64,000 bases of DNA, from NCBI GenBank assembly GCA_009823395.1, contig CM020518.1, positions 15,427,001 through 15,491,000 of the forward strand, given 5' to 3'. This stretch comes from Thamnaconus septentrionalis. Its lineage: Eukaryota > Chordata > Actinopteri > Tetraodontiformes > Monacanthidae. Numbering within the stretch: position 1 is the stretch's first letter; every line of letters begins with the position of its first letter. A program made the position numbers and the translations under genes. This document shows, one piece after another, positions 33,273 to 44,462 of the stretch. The notes under the pieces are model-generated. The model worked only from the letters and a program-made list of their open reading frames with translations, searched no databases and had not been told where the DNA came from.

Positions 33273-34208
33273 ATGGCTTCTCCCTCTCACCTCTCCCCTG
33301 TCCCTCCTCTCTCCCCTCCCGTCTTTTCTTGCTCACACTGCCAGATGCTTAGCTTTAGCTCGTCCTCAATTACCGAGTCAGGGATGTGTATTAAATGTAG
33401 TGCTATGTTAGCGCTTGAGGCGAGACTTAGTCAGCTTGAGGAACGTCTTCGCTCCTTCGAGCATAGTAGTCCCGTAGCTAGTAGGGTTAGCCTAGCTGGA
33501 GCGGAGCGTTCATTCGCTAGCGTAGCGTCGGAGTCTCTAGGTCCCACTAGTTCCCCTTCCTTCGCGGCTCCCGAGCAGCCGGGAAAGGTCGGTTGGGTGA
33601 CTGTCAGGAGGAAGCGTAGCCTTAATAAGTCTGCCGGGCACCACCACCATTCTCAACACCAGGCCCCCTCCGTCCATGTCTCGAATAAGTTTGCCCCACT
33701 CAGCAGCACGCCGACTGAGATTGACACTCTGGTGATCGGCTCGTCTATAGTGAGGCATGTTAACGTAGGACAGCCATCGGCCACAGTAAAGTGCATCCCC
33801 GGGCCAGGGCGGGCGATATTGAAGGGCATTTAAAGTTAATGGCTAAGAATAAACGGAGATTTAGGCGGATTGTAATTCACTGTGGTTTCAATGATGCACG
33901 CCTGAAAACGTCCGAGGTCACTAAGTTAAACGTAGCGATGTGTGCGCATTTGCTCAGACCATGTCGGACGAAGTAGTTTTCTCTGGCCCTTGCCAAATGT
34001 TAGGAACGATGAGATGTTTAGCCGCATGTCATCTTTTCACCGTTGGCTGTCAGGGTGGTGTCCCAATAACTCGGTGGGCTTTGTAGATAACTGGAAGCCT
34101 TTCTGGGGCAAGCCTGGTCTTGTTAGGAGGGATGGCATTCATCCCACCCGGGAAGGTGCAGCTCTCTTATCTAGCAATATAGTTAAAATTTTAGCTTCCA
34201 CTCACTGA
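33273..34208 (+). pseudogene. L2 ORF1 with SGNH/GDSL esterase-like domain, frameshifted
   Basis: The ATG at 33273 is in a strong context (GAAGCCATGG). The N-terminal part has a Cys pattern C-x2-C-x17-C-x2-C (CSHC ... CIKC, residues about 19-42), then a short coiled coil (LALEARLSQLEERLRSFE), then a linker. The esterase-like part starts at about residue 153 with DTLVIGSSIVRHV (block I, Ser nucleophile in place of GDS). It continues in another frame with [11 protein letters not shown] (block III, G-x-N-D) and ends with [17 protein letters not shown] (block V, D-x-x-H). So the Ser, Asn, Asp and His expected in the fold are all visible. Frameshifts lie near 33801-33803 (a lost G), near 33936-33945, and near 33988 (a lost C before TTGCCAAATG). 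ORF1 proteins of some fish L2 and CR1 elements are known to have this domain. Its role in retrotransposition, RNA-protein handling or membrane-lipid binding, is not settled. Confidence 0.88.
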
Positions 34209-34462
34209 TGCTCCAGGGTGGAGACCAGGCAACAGAGTTGTAGTCCCACACGCTACTCTGGGCTTCTCTCACTGCCGTCCCCAGCCGTTAGTAAGTCCCC
34301 GAAGCCCTGCCAGTCTTTTCCAATAGAAGTTGTGTCGGTCCCTCGCACCTCCAAACCTCTTATGCTGTGCAAATCTCCAATCGATTATAGTAACCTAATT
34401 CGAATAGATTGTAGAAATAAGGGGCCCGGTCGGAGGTGGCTCCAGGGTCTCCCACAAACAAA

Positions 34463-37381
34463 ATGGTGAAATGTGGCCTCCTTAACATTAGGTCTCTACA
34501 TTCCAAGGCAGTTTTAGTTCATGATTTGATTAGTGAACATAATGTTGATATTTTTGGCCTCACAGAGACATGGTTACGTCAAGATGAATGTTTTAGTCTT
34601 AATGAAGCCACTCCTCCTAGTCATATTAATACTCATCAGGCTCGTGATAGTGGTCGAGGAGGTGGCGTTGCAGCTATTTATAATTCCAATTTGTTAGTCA
34701 ATCTCAAGGCTCAATCTATTTATAGTTCATTTGAGAGTTTAGCGATGTCTATTTTGCTGTCACCTGATAGACAGGCAGATTCCGTTGAATTCATTGTTGT
34801 CTACCGTCCCCCCGGTCCATATTCTTCTTTCTTAGATGAATTTTCAGAGTTTTTGTCTACTTTAGCATTGACTAAGGATAAGATCATAGTGATTGGAGAT
34901 TTTAATATCCATGTTGACATTGAGAGTGACAGTCTGAGTTCTCATTTCAAATCTATCCTTGACTCCTTAGGCTTTCTTCAAGTTGTGAATGTACCCACTC
35001 ATAAGCATAGTCATACTTTGGATCTTGTGCTCACTTTTGGACTTGGTGTGGAGCAGTTGACAATCTTTCCCGAAATGACGTTTTGTCTGACCACTTTCTG
35101 ATCACTTTCGGCTTTATTGTGGCGGATCACATTCCCCAAGCAAGGTCTATAATGAGTAGAAACATTTCGGACTCTGTTGTTGCTGAATTTAAAGAGAGGC
35201 TTCCTGATCTGCTTGATGCTCTTGTACCTCTGGACATGCTTCCGGCCTCTCCCCCCACCCACTTGACTGATCTTGATCTTGACTCCTGACAGATCGTTTT
35301 TCTGGTATTCTGAAATCAACATTGGATGATCTTGCCCCTTATAAGGTAAGAATGAATAGGCAGGATCGATCAGCCCTTGGTTTACTTCTCTCTACTCGCA
35401 AATTAAAACAAAATTTGCGAAGGCTTGAGAGAACTTGGCGTTCGTCAAAAACAGCTTCATCCTTCAAGACATGGCAGGATTGCTTTAGGTCCTATAAAAA
35501 GGCCCTGCGTATCAGTAGAACTTCCTACTATTCTGCTCTTATTGACTCCAACAAGAACAATCCAAAGTTTTTATTTAGTACAGTTGCTAAGCTGACGAGG
35601 AGCCATCATTGTGTTGAGCCATGCGTCCCTATTGGCCTGTCAAGCAACGATTTCTTGAATTTTTTCCAGCAAAAAGTAGAAGATATTAGAACTGAGATTG
35701 GGAATTCTTTGTCTTCTTTGTCTCCTTTGTCTTCCACTGGTCACATGGTAGATCTTTCTCAACATGGCAACCCCAGTGTTTATTTCGGGAGTTTTCGGCA
35801 AGTTGGACTCTCTGAACTTGATTCTCTTGTCTCCTCTGCTAAGCCGACCACAAGTCTTTTGGACCCAATTCCAACCAGGCTTCTCAAGGAGGTTTCCCCA
35901 TTGCTTCATTGTGTCATTCTTAGAATTATCAATCATTCTCTATCAACAGGTTTTGTCCCTCATGCCTTCAAAGTGGCTGTAATCAAGCCCCTGATCAAGA
36001 AACCCAATTTGGACTCGAGTGTGCTTTCAAATTATAGGCCAATCTCGAACCTTCCGTTTCTCTCTAAGATCTTAGAAAAGTTGTTGCTAGGCAGCTTGTG
36101 GACTTCTTGAACGACAGCAATCTATTTGAGGTTTTTCAGTCAGGCTTCAGAGTTGGACATAGCACTGAAACTGCATTGCTTAAGGTAAGTAATGATCTCT
36201 TGTGTGCATCTGACCAAGGTCTTCTCTCTGTTCTGGTCCTTCTAGATCTCAGTGCAGCATTTGATACAGTTGACCACAGCATTCTTCTTAGGAGATTAGA
36301 AAATGCTATTGGCATCAAGGATCGCGCCTTGGACTGGTTTGGATCTTACTTGTCTGACCGCTTTCAGTTTGTTCATGTTCATAATCATTCATCGGAACGT
36401 AGGAGGGTTAGTCATGGTGTCCCGCAAGGATCTGTACTTGGACCACTCCTCTTCAACATCTACATGTCACCTCTTGGTGACATCATCAGAAAGCATAACA
36501 TCAGTTTCCATTCCTATGCAGATGACACACAGCTGTACTTGTCTTTTAAGGCAAATGAGGCTCATCAGTTGGCCAAATTGGAATCTTGTCTTCGTGATGT
36601 TAGAACTTGGATGACACAGAATTTCTTGTTGCTTAATACCGATAAAACTGAGGTCATTATATTTGGTTCATGCGAGAGAGTAGGGACAGAGCCTTTGATG
36701 GACAGGGTGGTCTATTTGGTACTACACCCAGTTCTACTGTGAGGAATCTTGGAGTCACTTTTGATCAGGACCTGACCTTTAATTCTCATATTCAGAATGT
36801 GGGTAGGTCAGCTTTTTTCCACTTAAGAAACATTGCCAAAATTCGAGGTTTTTTGTCCTTCAAAGACGCTGAAAAAATAATCCATGCTTTTGTTACATCT
36901 AGGCTAGATTACTGTAACTCGGTACTAGCAGGATGCCCAAATTCATCCCTTAGGACATTACAGTTAATCCAAAACTCTATGACACGATTGTTAACCGGAA
37001 CTAGAAGGAGGCAGCATATTACTCCAATCTTAGCTTCCTTGCATTGGCTGCCTGTCAAATTTAGAATTGAATTTAAGATTCTAGTTTTAACTTACAAAGC
37101 TCTTCATTCTCAGGCTCCTTCTTATATTAGGGAACTAATTGAACTTTATCATCCTCCAAGAGCCCTTCGCTCTGAGGATTCAGGTCTTTTAGTTATCCCA
37201 AAAATTTCTAGAGTTAGGTCAGGAGGTAGGTGTTTCAGTTTCCTGGCACCTTTATTTTGGAATCATCTACCAGCCTCGGTGAGGGGCAGACACAGTTAGT
37301 TTATTTAGGAGTAGACTTAAGACTTTCCTTTTCTTAAAGCTTATAGTTAGATTCCATCCACTGTCAGTTAAGCTGCTATAG
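34463..37381 (+). pseudogene. L2 ORF2 (AP endonuclease - reverse transcriptase), frameshifted
   Basis: I take the ATG at 34463 (MVKCGLLNIRSLHSK), which begins at the first endonuclease motif. APE-type endonuclease motifs follow: FGLTETWL with the catalytic Glu, GRGGGVAAIY, FIVVYRPPG, IVIGDFNIHVD, LDLVLT and, after a frameshift, SDHFLITFGF. The reverse transcriptase shows NYRPISNLPFLSKILEK, LDLSAAFDTVDHSILL, GVPQGSVLGPLLFNIY and the catalytic YADD in HSYADDTQLYLSF. The C-terminal part includes RLDYCNSVLAGCP and ILASLHWLPVKFRIEFKIL, typical of L2, CR1 and Rex-type LINEs. Frames change near 35070-35083, 35285-35320, 36095-36110, 36680-36715 and 37285. In the last frame the reading ends at a TAG at 37379-37381. 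The protein would nick target DNA and prime reverse transcription there; this copy is inactive. Confidence 0.93.
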
Positions 37382-38082
37382 GCTTACGCCGTGGAGGGAG
37401 ATCTTTCGCTCCCGTTACAGGGATCGTTGCTCTGTGCAGGCGGAGCTTCTATCACTCTCCTCACCCAATCAATCTTTGACTCTTTTGACTCTATCTACTC
37501 TGTCCAAACTAGCTCTCATTATGCTTTGTACAGTATGCTGGATATGCATGATACTGCCGCAGTCTCTGTGTCCCCGGCAGGTGATGACCACTGCGCCAGG
37601 AGCTGGATTGTGCTGTCCTGGGGTCTTGGTGTCATCGCTTGTCCCACCACCACGCCTAGGACCTGGACTTGTCCTATCGGCAGATTGTCCATCGGGATAG
37701 GCTCTTGCCTTCCAAAGCATGGACACTTACAGCCCACACGGACAGCAGCCTTGAATTATTTCCTATTCTTTGTGTTTATATCCGTTTTGTGAATGCCTGG
37801 TTGGTGTATCTGTTTTTCACTCTGTCCTGTCTGCCACCCTGGCTCACTCTACTCCTTTCTCTCTTTCTCTCTCTCCTCTATTTTTGTATTTCACCCCAAC
37901 TACTCATAGGCAGATGATGGCCCTCTGGAGTCTGGTTCTGCCCTAGGTTTCTTCCCACAGGGGAGTTTTTCCCAGCCACTGTCGCATCTTGCTTGCTCCG
38001 GGGGCCCAGTTGGTTCTCTCTGATTGTATAAAGCGCTTTGAGACGCCATTGGTTGTGATTTAGCGCTGTACAAATAAAAGTT
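37382..38082 (+). other. L2 3' untranslated region
   Basis: No open frame of meaning. It ends with a stem-forming AAAGCGCTTTGAGACGCC region (38033 onward) followed by GCGCTGTACAAATAAAAG, the part that the ORF2 reverse transcriptase of L2 elements is thought to recognise. Confidence 0.8.
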
Positions 38083-38098
38083 TATTATTATTATTATT
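38083..38098 (+). repeat. (ATT)n tail of the L2 element
   Basis: Five ATT units end the LINE. A short tandem tail in place of poly-A is usual for the L2 clade. Confidence 0.9.
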
Positions 38099-38736
38099 TA
38101 AAAGAAAATGGCATGTCACTGCAAATTTCCCTCCAAACCCTTTTTCATGGAAGAAAGTGACACATGATTAAATATAAAAGAACAGTCTTTTAAAAAGTAC
38201 AACAAAGTTATAAAAGTGTTTGCTTCCAAAAGCATTTGAATTTGGACTCAGATGTGTCAAATACACAATGGCGATTATTCATTTATTTGTGTTTATTTCT
38301 ATTTTTTTTTATCTGAGACTATGGGTTTTAGATTTTTACAGAAAAAATAAAACTTTTTTTATTTTAAGATAAAATTTATACAATATTTGATCCCAAAATT
38401 TTTCCTCCACTAACTGTGTGCTAATGCAATGAATCCAATGAAGGGCAAAACTAATGAAGATACTCTTTGGCTGCTTTTCGTCATGCAAAGCGTAATCTGC
38501 CGCTCGAGATGCCAGTCAGCCAATCAGCTGGTACCAATCTCAAATTTCAAGTCAAAAGGCAAACTGTTAGCAACAAGCTTCCGGTTCAAATGTGGTCATT
38601 TTTGATTGTTGACAGCAGGATTCCAATTGCGTCTCTGTGGTTACGTTCTCATTATCCAGTAATGACCAGCAGCCGATTAATCGGAGCAAGCCTACTTTGT
38701 GATGTCACAAAGGGTACTTGTACCTCTCCAAGGTCA
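38099..38736. other. Intergenic DNA, no gene recognised
   Basis: AT-rich to about 38420, then mixed. No exon, repeat family or motif group stood out. Confidence 0.5.
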
Positions 38737-38744
38737 TTGACCTC

Positions 38745-39592
38745 CAGTTGGTGAGTAATCTAATCCCAAGTAATCCACTACTGTAATTAGACTACTTTTT
38801 GAGTGACGGAGTAATGTAACGGGATTACTGTGGCAAAACTGGTAATTATATCATAATTACTTTATCAAGTAACAATTCCACTACTTTTCTGAAATATTTT
38901 GCAAGATAAAAATGTTATTATCCACAAAATGTCTGAAATTTAGAAAAAAAAAACAACCAAAAGCAACGATGTTGCATATTGATGATGCAGCCGTGCATGC
39001 AACGTCATTGATATGTGACGACGCACCGAAACAAGCACGATGGCGGCAAAAGAAAAAAACAGCGTTTCATAGCTGGAAATAAAAAAAAATATTTTGAGTT
39101 TGTCTGAATCAAAGAATATTGTGGTTCGTTGTCCATAATGTGCAGGAAACAAGACGTACTCAACTTCGAACATATCCACGTTGAACCTCATAATTTGTTG
39201 AAAGCCACGTTTACAAGTAAGTCAGCAGTACTGTGCACAGGAGAGGTCTTTTAACTACTGTACTTCTAATTACTTTAACAGGATGGGCTGTGCAAAAGGC
39301 ATCAGTGCTGTACATGAGTTTGTCTGTGAAATGTGCAGCTTGTGTTCAGAGAGAAAATATTCATTCATGTTCAGAGGACAGAGGCAATATTTGAAATTGC
39401 AATATATGCACTTTCAATTAAGTTCATTCCAAAGCACTGAGCAACTGTTACTTTATTGTTTTTTAACTAAAGTAATTTATAATTAGTAATTGATTACTTA
39501 TGAAACAAAGTCATTAAATAAGTAATTAGATTACTTTTTAAAGGAGTAATCAGTCGTTGGATTACTTTTATGGGGTAATCCCAACAACACTG
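38745..39592 (+). mobile_element. hAT-type non-autonomous element, CAGTGTTG family, copy 2
   Basis: The element is flanked by a perfect 8-bp target duplication, TTGACCTC at 38737-38744 and again at 39593-39600. That places it in the hAT superfamily with fair confidence. The left end is CAGTTGGTGAGTAATC (a TGT lost from CAGTGTTGG) and the right end GGGGTAATCCCAACAACACTG. It is collinear with copy 1 at 28.5 kb over GGTAATTATATCATAATTAC, TTATTATCCACAAAATGTCTG, GTGCATGCAACGTCATTGAT and AGTAATTGATTACTTATGAA, and it contains an extra interior part at about 39170-39450. No transposase is encoded. Confidence 0.92.
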
Positions 39593-39600
39593 TTGACCTC

Positions 39601-42600
39601 TTAGGCTTTTTTTTTTTTTTTTGTCCTCTTCCAAACAATAATGCAATGATGCTAAAAAAAAAATGGGTGTTATTTATTTATTTATTTTTCTTTTATTTCT
39701 GGGAAGCTGTTATCCGCTGCAGTTCAGGATGAGAAGTAGAGACCTGAAAGTGGATAGAATATGGGACCTGAAAAAAGATTGCCATCTACGATAAAACGGT
39801 AGACAACAATGATGACAACACGGCGTGAGCTCCTCTCCTCTGATAAAGATCCATACGGCTCCCATCGACCAGCTCTCCTCCCGCTAGTTCTAACCAAAAC
39901 TGTTGTCGAGGCTCCTTCGGCCGTCCGTGGGGAGTTTTTGTTTTTCCAAGTTTATGTAAACCTCTCGTCTTCACTGTAGCTTTCCCCATCAATGATGCCT
40001 GATAAGACGCTTTGACCCCGCGTGTCTACATGTCCCCTGCAGTCGATGGAGACGATGATCGATGTTTCAAGTGACATTTCTCAGCTAATAACCTCTTATC
40101 CCATCGATTCCCGCGGCCAGATATCCGGCACTGCTGTTTTTCAGCGAATGGATTTTGTCCCCCGCTGTCCTTCTCCTCGCCCGTCTTCCTTTCTCAAGGC
40201 TCTGGGTTTGATAGAAAATCTTACATGGACGATTTCGGGGCACCTCTTCCCTTTTTCAAAAAAAAAAAAAAATCTTTAAAAAGAAAAATCCATATATCTC
40301 AGCCTGAAGGCTTAACTCCAACTCAAATTAAAACCAAACCAAATAATACCATTTGAGAGCGTAGCCCACTTCAAAAGTCACCCCTACCCTCAGGAGTGAC
40401 TTGTCACCACGGAAACACTAAAGTATATCTGAGACGGCTGCAGGGGCAAAGGAAGTGAAAAAAGGGCCGCGGCACAAACCCGGTCAGGAGTTTTTGAGGA
40501 GTCTTTGAGGAGTTTCTCACAGGAAACCACGTTTCGGCATTCCACATCTTAATTAAAAAAGTCGGCATTTTCTTTTTAAACTCTTTGCACTGCCAACGTT
40601 TAGAAGAAGAAAAAAAAAAAAAAAAAACTTCCACTATTCAAATGAATGTCCCTTTCTTGGAATATTCTATATATTATAGACTACTACATATTGTAGGGAA
40701 CCTTGAAATTACATTTTGCCTGAGGTTATAGTTTCATAGGAAAATAGACTGTTGTTAATTGTTTTACTGCTTGTATTGTGCAGATTAGTATGGAAACATT
40801 CAGAAGAGTCTGATTTTCGATCCATGACAAAATATTTAAACTTGCAGTTGTCCGTTCTAATTGGGATTTCTGCTTCTCATTCCAACGGGGTAAAATGTTG
40901 AATGGATTGGTATCACAGCTCGGACTTAGCAACAACAGAGATGAAGTTGCTGATATTATTGCACCATATAAAACAGGTGTTATAGAGAAAAACATACCAG
41001 CAGAATTTTTGTTTTTTTTTCCTTGTGTTTTGCTTTGTTAATAACACGCTGGTTCAAAGGATTCCCTTTCATTTGATCTAATATGCTCCGAGCCGACTGT
41101 GAGATAATAGAACTGCAGATTAGCCCGTGTTGCTTAATGAGCACGCGGGGATCGTTTCATCCCATTCCCGCTCCTAAAAAGGTGCGCACGCGTCGCGTCA
41201 GCCACGCAACCTCTTTTAGAAACACTTTGGTTTTGCTGCATCCGATCGGGAGGAGGCTTCCGCTCAAACGACACGAGAATTTGGGGAAATCACTACTGTG
41301 GCTTTTTACGAGCTCGCAGCATCTTGAAATAAACCGGCGATAGGATTGAATGACTTTTTCGTTGTGGGTGTGATTGCCTTTCAATCGCTTATCGAGCCCT
41401 GCAACGCAGACAGCCATTTAGGCATTTGCGAGACCACTGCGATCCACTGGTGACTAATAAGTCCACCCACTATGCAGTGTGTCATCGAAGGGTGATAACC
41501 AGCCACATAGGAAACGAGAAACCATTGTGTTTGAGCGAATCTGCAAGTCCACACAGGTCGGCCTTTTTTTATTCTTTCCGTTTTTCTGTAGAAATTTTAG
41601 CAGACAGGATCGCGCAATTTATCAAGGCAGCCCGTTGTTAAAGGAACCCTTATTGACAGCTGTCAGCAACAGAGGAGGACAGCGAGGGGTCAATGGAATT
41701 TATTGACTTAGGTCGTGCTCAGGAAAATTGAAAATTGGAACTGGGCAAAGCTCATTAATTGAGATTTGTTTTGTGGTAGCCAGTTGCCTCGTACAGACTG
41801 TGTTGGAGCCGCGTGTCTGGGCAAACTTCCAGAGTGAAGGCCAGTCATATTCCAATCACCTCGAAAGAGTTTTTCAGTAATCTTCAAGAACATAAATGGG
41901 CCATTTCCACGTTGCCAACTTCCAACAAAAAGCTTTATTTGGTCAAAAAAAACCCTCCTTGTTTGAGTAGTTCCGTTGCAACTTTAGCACTTAAATTATG
42001 ACTTCGTCTGGTTTTTGTCTTGCTCAAAAAAAAACAAAGAACTGCCACATCATCAGTGTGGCTTTGTCAATCACTGAAACACTGGACTGCAGGAGGGTCA
42101 CACTAAGGCCGAGCATGAGTGCAGTGTTTGAAATCATGAGGAAGATCCTCCTTCTCCTTCCCCCCCATGCAAGATGAGGAGGGAACAAGCGCATTACACA
42201 TGAAACAATGGTGGGAATACTATTTCACACCGTTTCCGTGGTCTCTCTATGAAATGCTGATACGAAATATATATATATATATTAGCGATTGAAGCAGCGG
42301 CGTTGCCAGACTCTCCGTAACGCAGAGGAGGAGCTGACATCACAGTCAAATATTCTCCCCTTTGAACAAACCATCTGCAAGCTGACGATACGATGCGGCG
42401 GTTAATTACGTAAAAAGAAGGAGAAAAAAAAAATTCCACATTCATGCAATATAAAGATGTGTCATAATCTGCACTTTGGCTGTTCCAATGTTGTCGAGAT
42501 AATATTTCTGCAAAAACGTAAAGCCAGGGCCACAGGGTGAGCGTCTGCTGCGCCTTCATGGGTTTAGTCTTTACCCCATTTCTCTTTCTTTCTTTCTCCT

Positions 42601-43379
42601 CATAAATATTCTGCATGAAATTTGTTTGAAGATACTCAACCAGGCTGTGTCCCCTTGGTCCCGTCCACATTTGTCCTAGTACATTTTTCCATCACACTCT
42701 CACTTAAGAAGAGATCAAGAGAATTTTCCTTTTTTTTTTCTTTTTTTTTTTTTTTCTGTCAGGGTCGAAACAGAAAAATAGGCAGAGCGAGAGGCAGAGG
42801 GCGAGGGAGGCAAAGGGAGCTTGAACTCTTTCTAACATTTGGTATTTTTGGAGGAATTTGTCAGCGGCAAGTTTGAGCTGTTGAAAGTTAGGTTCTGGGT
42901 CATGACTGAGGGAACTTTGCATTATTCCAGGCTTTAATTAGGAGCTGTGCACATAAAGAAATAGGATTAATTAACAGAGGTTTAATTCGCAAAGCTTTGA
43001 TCAGGAAAGTCTACATTATTAGCCGGCTTTTTCAAGTGTTTCAAGGTACGGCCGGAATGCAAAATAGATCAGGAAAAAAAACACCTTGCTCTTTTATGTA
43101 CATTTTTGGCTTTACATCGAGATCAAATGCAAATAAAGGTAAGTTTTGAGTTTTGAAATCAAAAGGCATTGGGAGAAAAAAAACCCAATGATTTTTGATT
43201 AACAAGCTTGTTTATTAACAACATTTACGTAGTTTATTTTTACAAGGTGTAATTGTTTGGCCTTCCTGAATCAGAGGTGCCAAAAGAGGCTTTTTCTCAA
43301 ACCTCTCGTACCCTCTTGCAAACTTTTAATAGCTGGGAAACGAGTTTGTGCCGCCCTTCTAAACTTTACCATCAAATAA
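39601..43379. other. Intergenic DNA, no gene recognised
   Basis: Poly-T or poly-A runs at about 39609-39622, 40259-40272, 40610-40626 and 42729-42756, and an AT run at 42268-42281. Unique blocks such as 41060-41420 have mixed composition. About 42950-43030 has GATTAATTAACAG and CTTTGATCAGG words (homeodomain-like and TCF/LEF-like). No family-level protein similarity was seen in any frame. Confidence 0.45.
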
Positions 43380-43690
43380 ATTATACAACCTAGCAAGGAC
43401 GGAGGCGAGAGCGCCTCGGCCCGCGTTAAGTGGAAATCATGTCCTGTTAGCGGCGGAGGAGAGCTGATTCACATCATGCAAATATAAACGCGCGGATGAA
43501 AAGGCATTGAGCAAATGGAGCGTGATGCTCTAATATCTTACATGTAACAGCGCCGCCGCCCCCCAACCTAATTTTTGTGATTAAGGCATTAATCTGCGGC
43601 GCGAGGCCGGCAAATTCTGAAGTTAACCTTTGTGATTAGCAAAAGCAGCCTCTGGTCAATTAGCGCGGCCGTGACACAAACGGTCGGCGC
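43380..43690. promoter_or_regulatory. Candidate conserved non-coding element
   Basis: A unique block with a perfect octamer ATGCAAAT at 43476-43483, then GTGATGCTCTAATATC, GTGATTAAGGCATTAATC, TTTGTGATTAGC and GTCAATTAGCGC words. Several TAAT/ATTA cores thus lie within CpG-containing, repeat-free DNA. It has the look of a vertebrate developmental enhancer, but nothing here proves conservation. No coding frame explains it. Confidence 0.3.
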
Positions 43691-44413
43691 AGCGCAGCTC
43701 GCTGTAAACGTGCGAGGTTTTCATCCCTTCTTTCCCATCTCGGGCTGAGAGAGGGGACAAGAGTAGAAAGGTTCAATAGTAAAAAAAAGAAAAGAGAGGA
43801 GAGCAGGGGACAAACAGGGTGAGGGGACTGGGGGAAGGTCAAGGAATGATGAGAAAGGAAGAGAGGGAGCGGGGAACAAAGTTAAACCAAGCGCTGTGTC
43901 TCGCGTCTCCTGAAGCGCCTCGCGCCTCTTGCCTCCATTAACCTCCACCACGACAAGAAGAAAACAAGTGGATGCACCCGCCCGCCCGCCCGCCCGCCTC
44001 TGCCAACGCTGCACCCAGTGGCGCATGTAGCCTGCCGGGGTGGGGAACGGATCACGGGCGACACAGATTAGGGATCAACAGGGTTCCATTCATCTGGCTG
44101 GATGCGGCTGGAGGGCCGATTAGACGAGCCAGGCGTGGGTGAGGGAAGGGGGCGGCGGACGCCCGATGCTATCGCCGCCTCTCCAAGTCACTCCCTCGCC
44201 GGGAAGTCGGCAGACTACCGTGAAATTGATCAAGCTCTCGCCGAAAAGATGTCGCTGCGTGCGTGTGTGTGTGTGTGTGAGCAGGATGTCAAAAGGAGGG
44301 AAATGATGGTGGAGCGCCGCGTGAAGAGGCCTGCGGCTCACTGTGTCACTGATGTGGGATTCTCCTAATGGCGCTTTATTGCTCCATGACTTCGTGTGTG
44401 TTACTTGTTCACC

Positions 44414-44462
<49 letters not shown>

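Larger units (their letters stand above)
33081..38098 (+). mobile_element. Nearly full-length L2-clade LINE, frameshifted
   Basis: About 5.0 kb in LINE order: a 5' leader, ORF1 with an SGNH/GDSL esterase-like domain, ORF2 with AP endonuclease and reverse transcriptase, a 3' UTR of about 0.7 kb and a microsatellite-type tail. The 3' end has AAAGCGCTTTGAGACGCC, then TAGCGCTGTACAAATAAAAG, then ATT repeats. This is the conserved 3' stem region and short-repeat tail of L2 elements, not a poly-A tail. ORF1 has at least three frameshifts and ORF2 about five, so it cannot move by itself. The reading is otherwise well preserved with few substitutions to stop codons, which suggests a fairly recent insertion. 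Target-site duplications could not be identified. Confidence 0.93.

Noticed and set aside
36136..36318. Minus-strand frame across the LINE
   Set aside because: It is the antisense of the reverse transcriptase region of L2 ORF2.
42194..42670. 158-residue minus frame
   Set aside because: The sequence is not domain-like and contains a Tyr-Ile run from a TA repeat. It has low stop density only.
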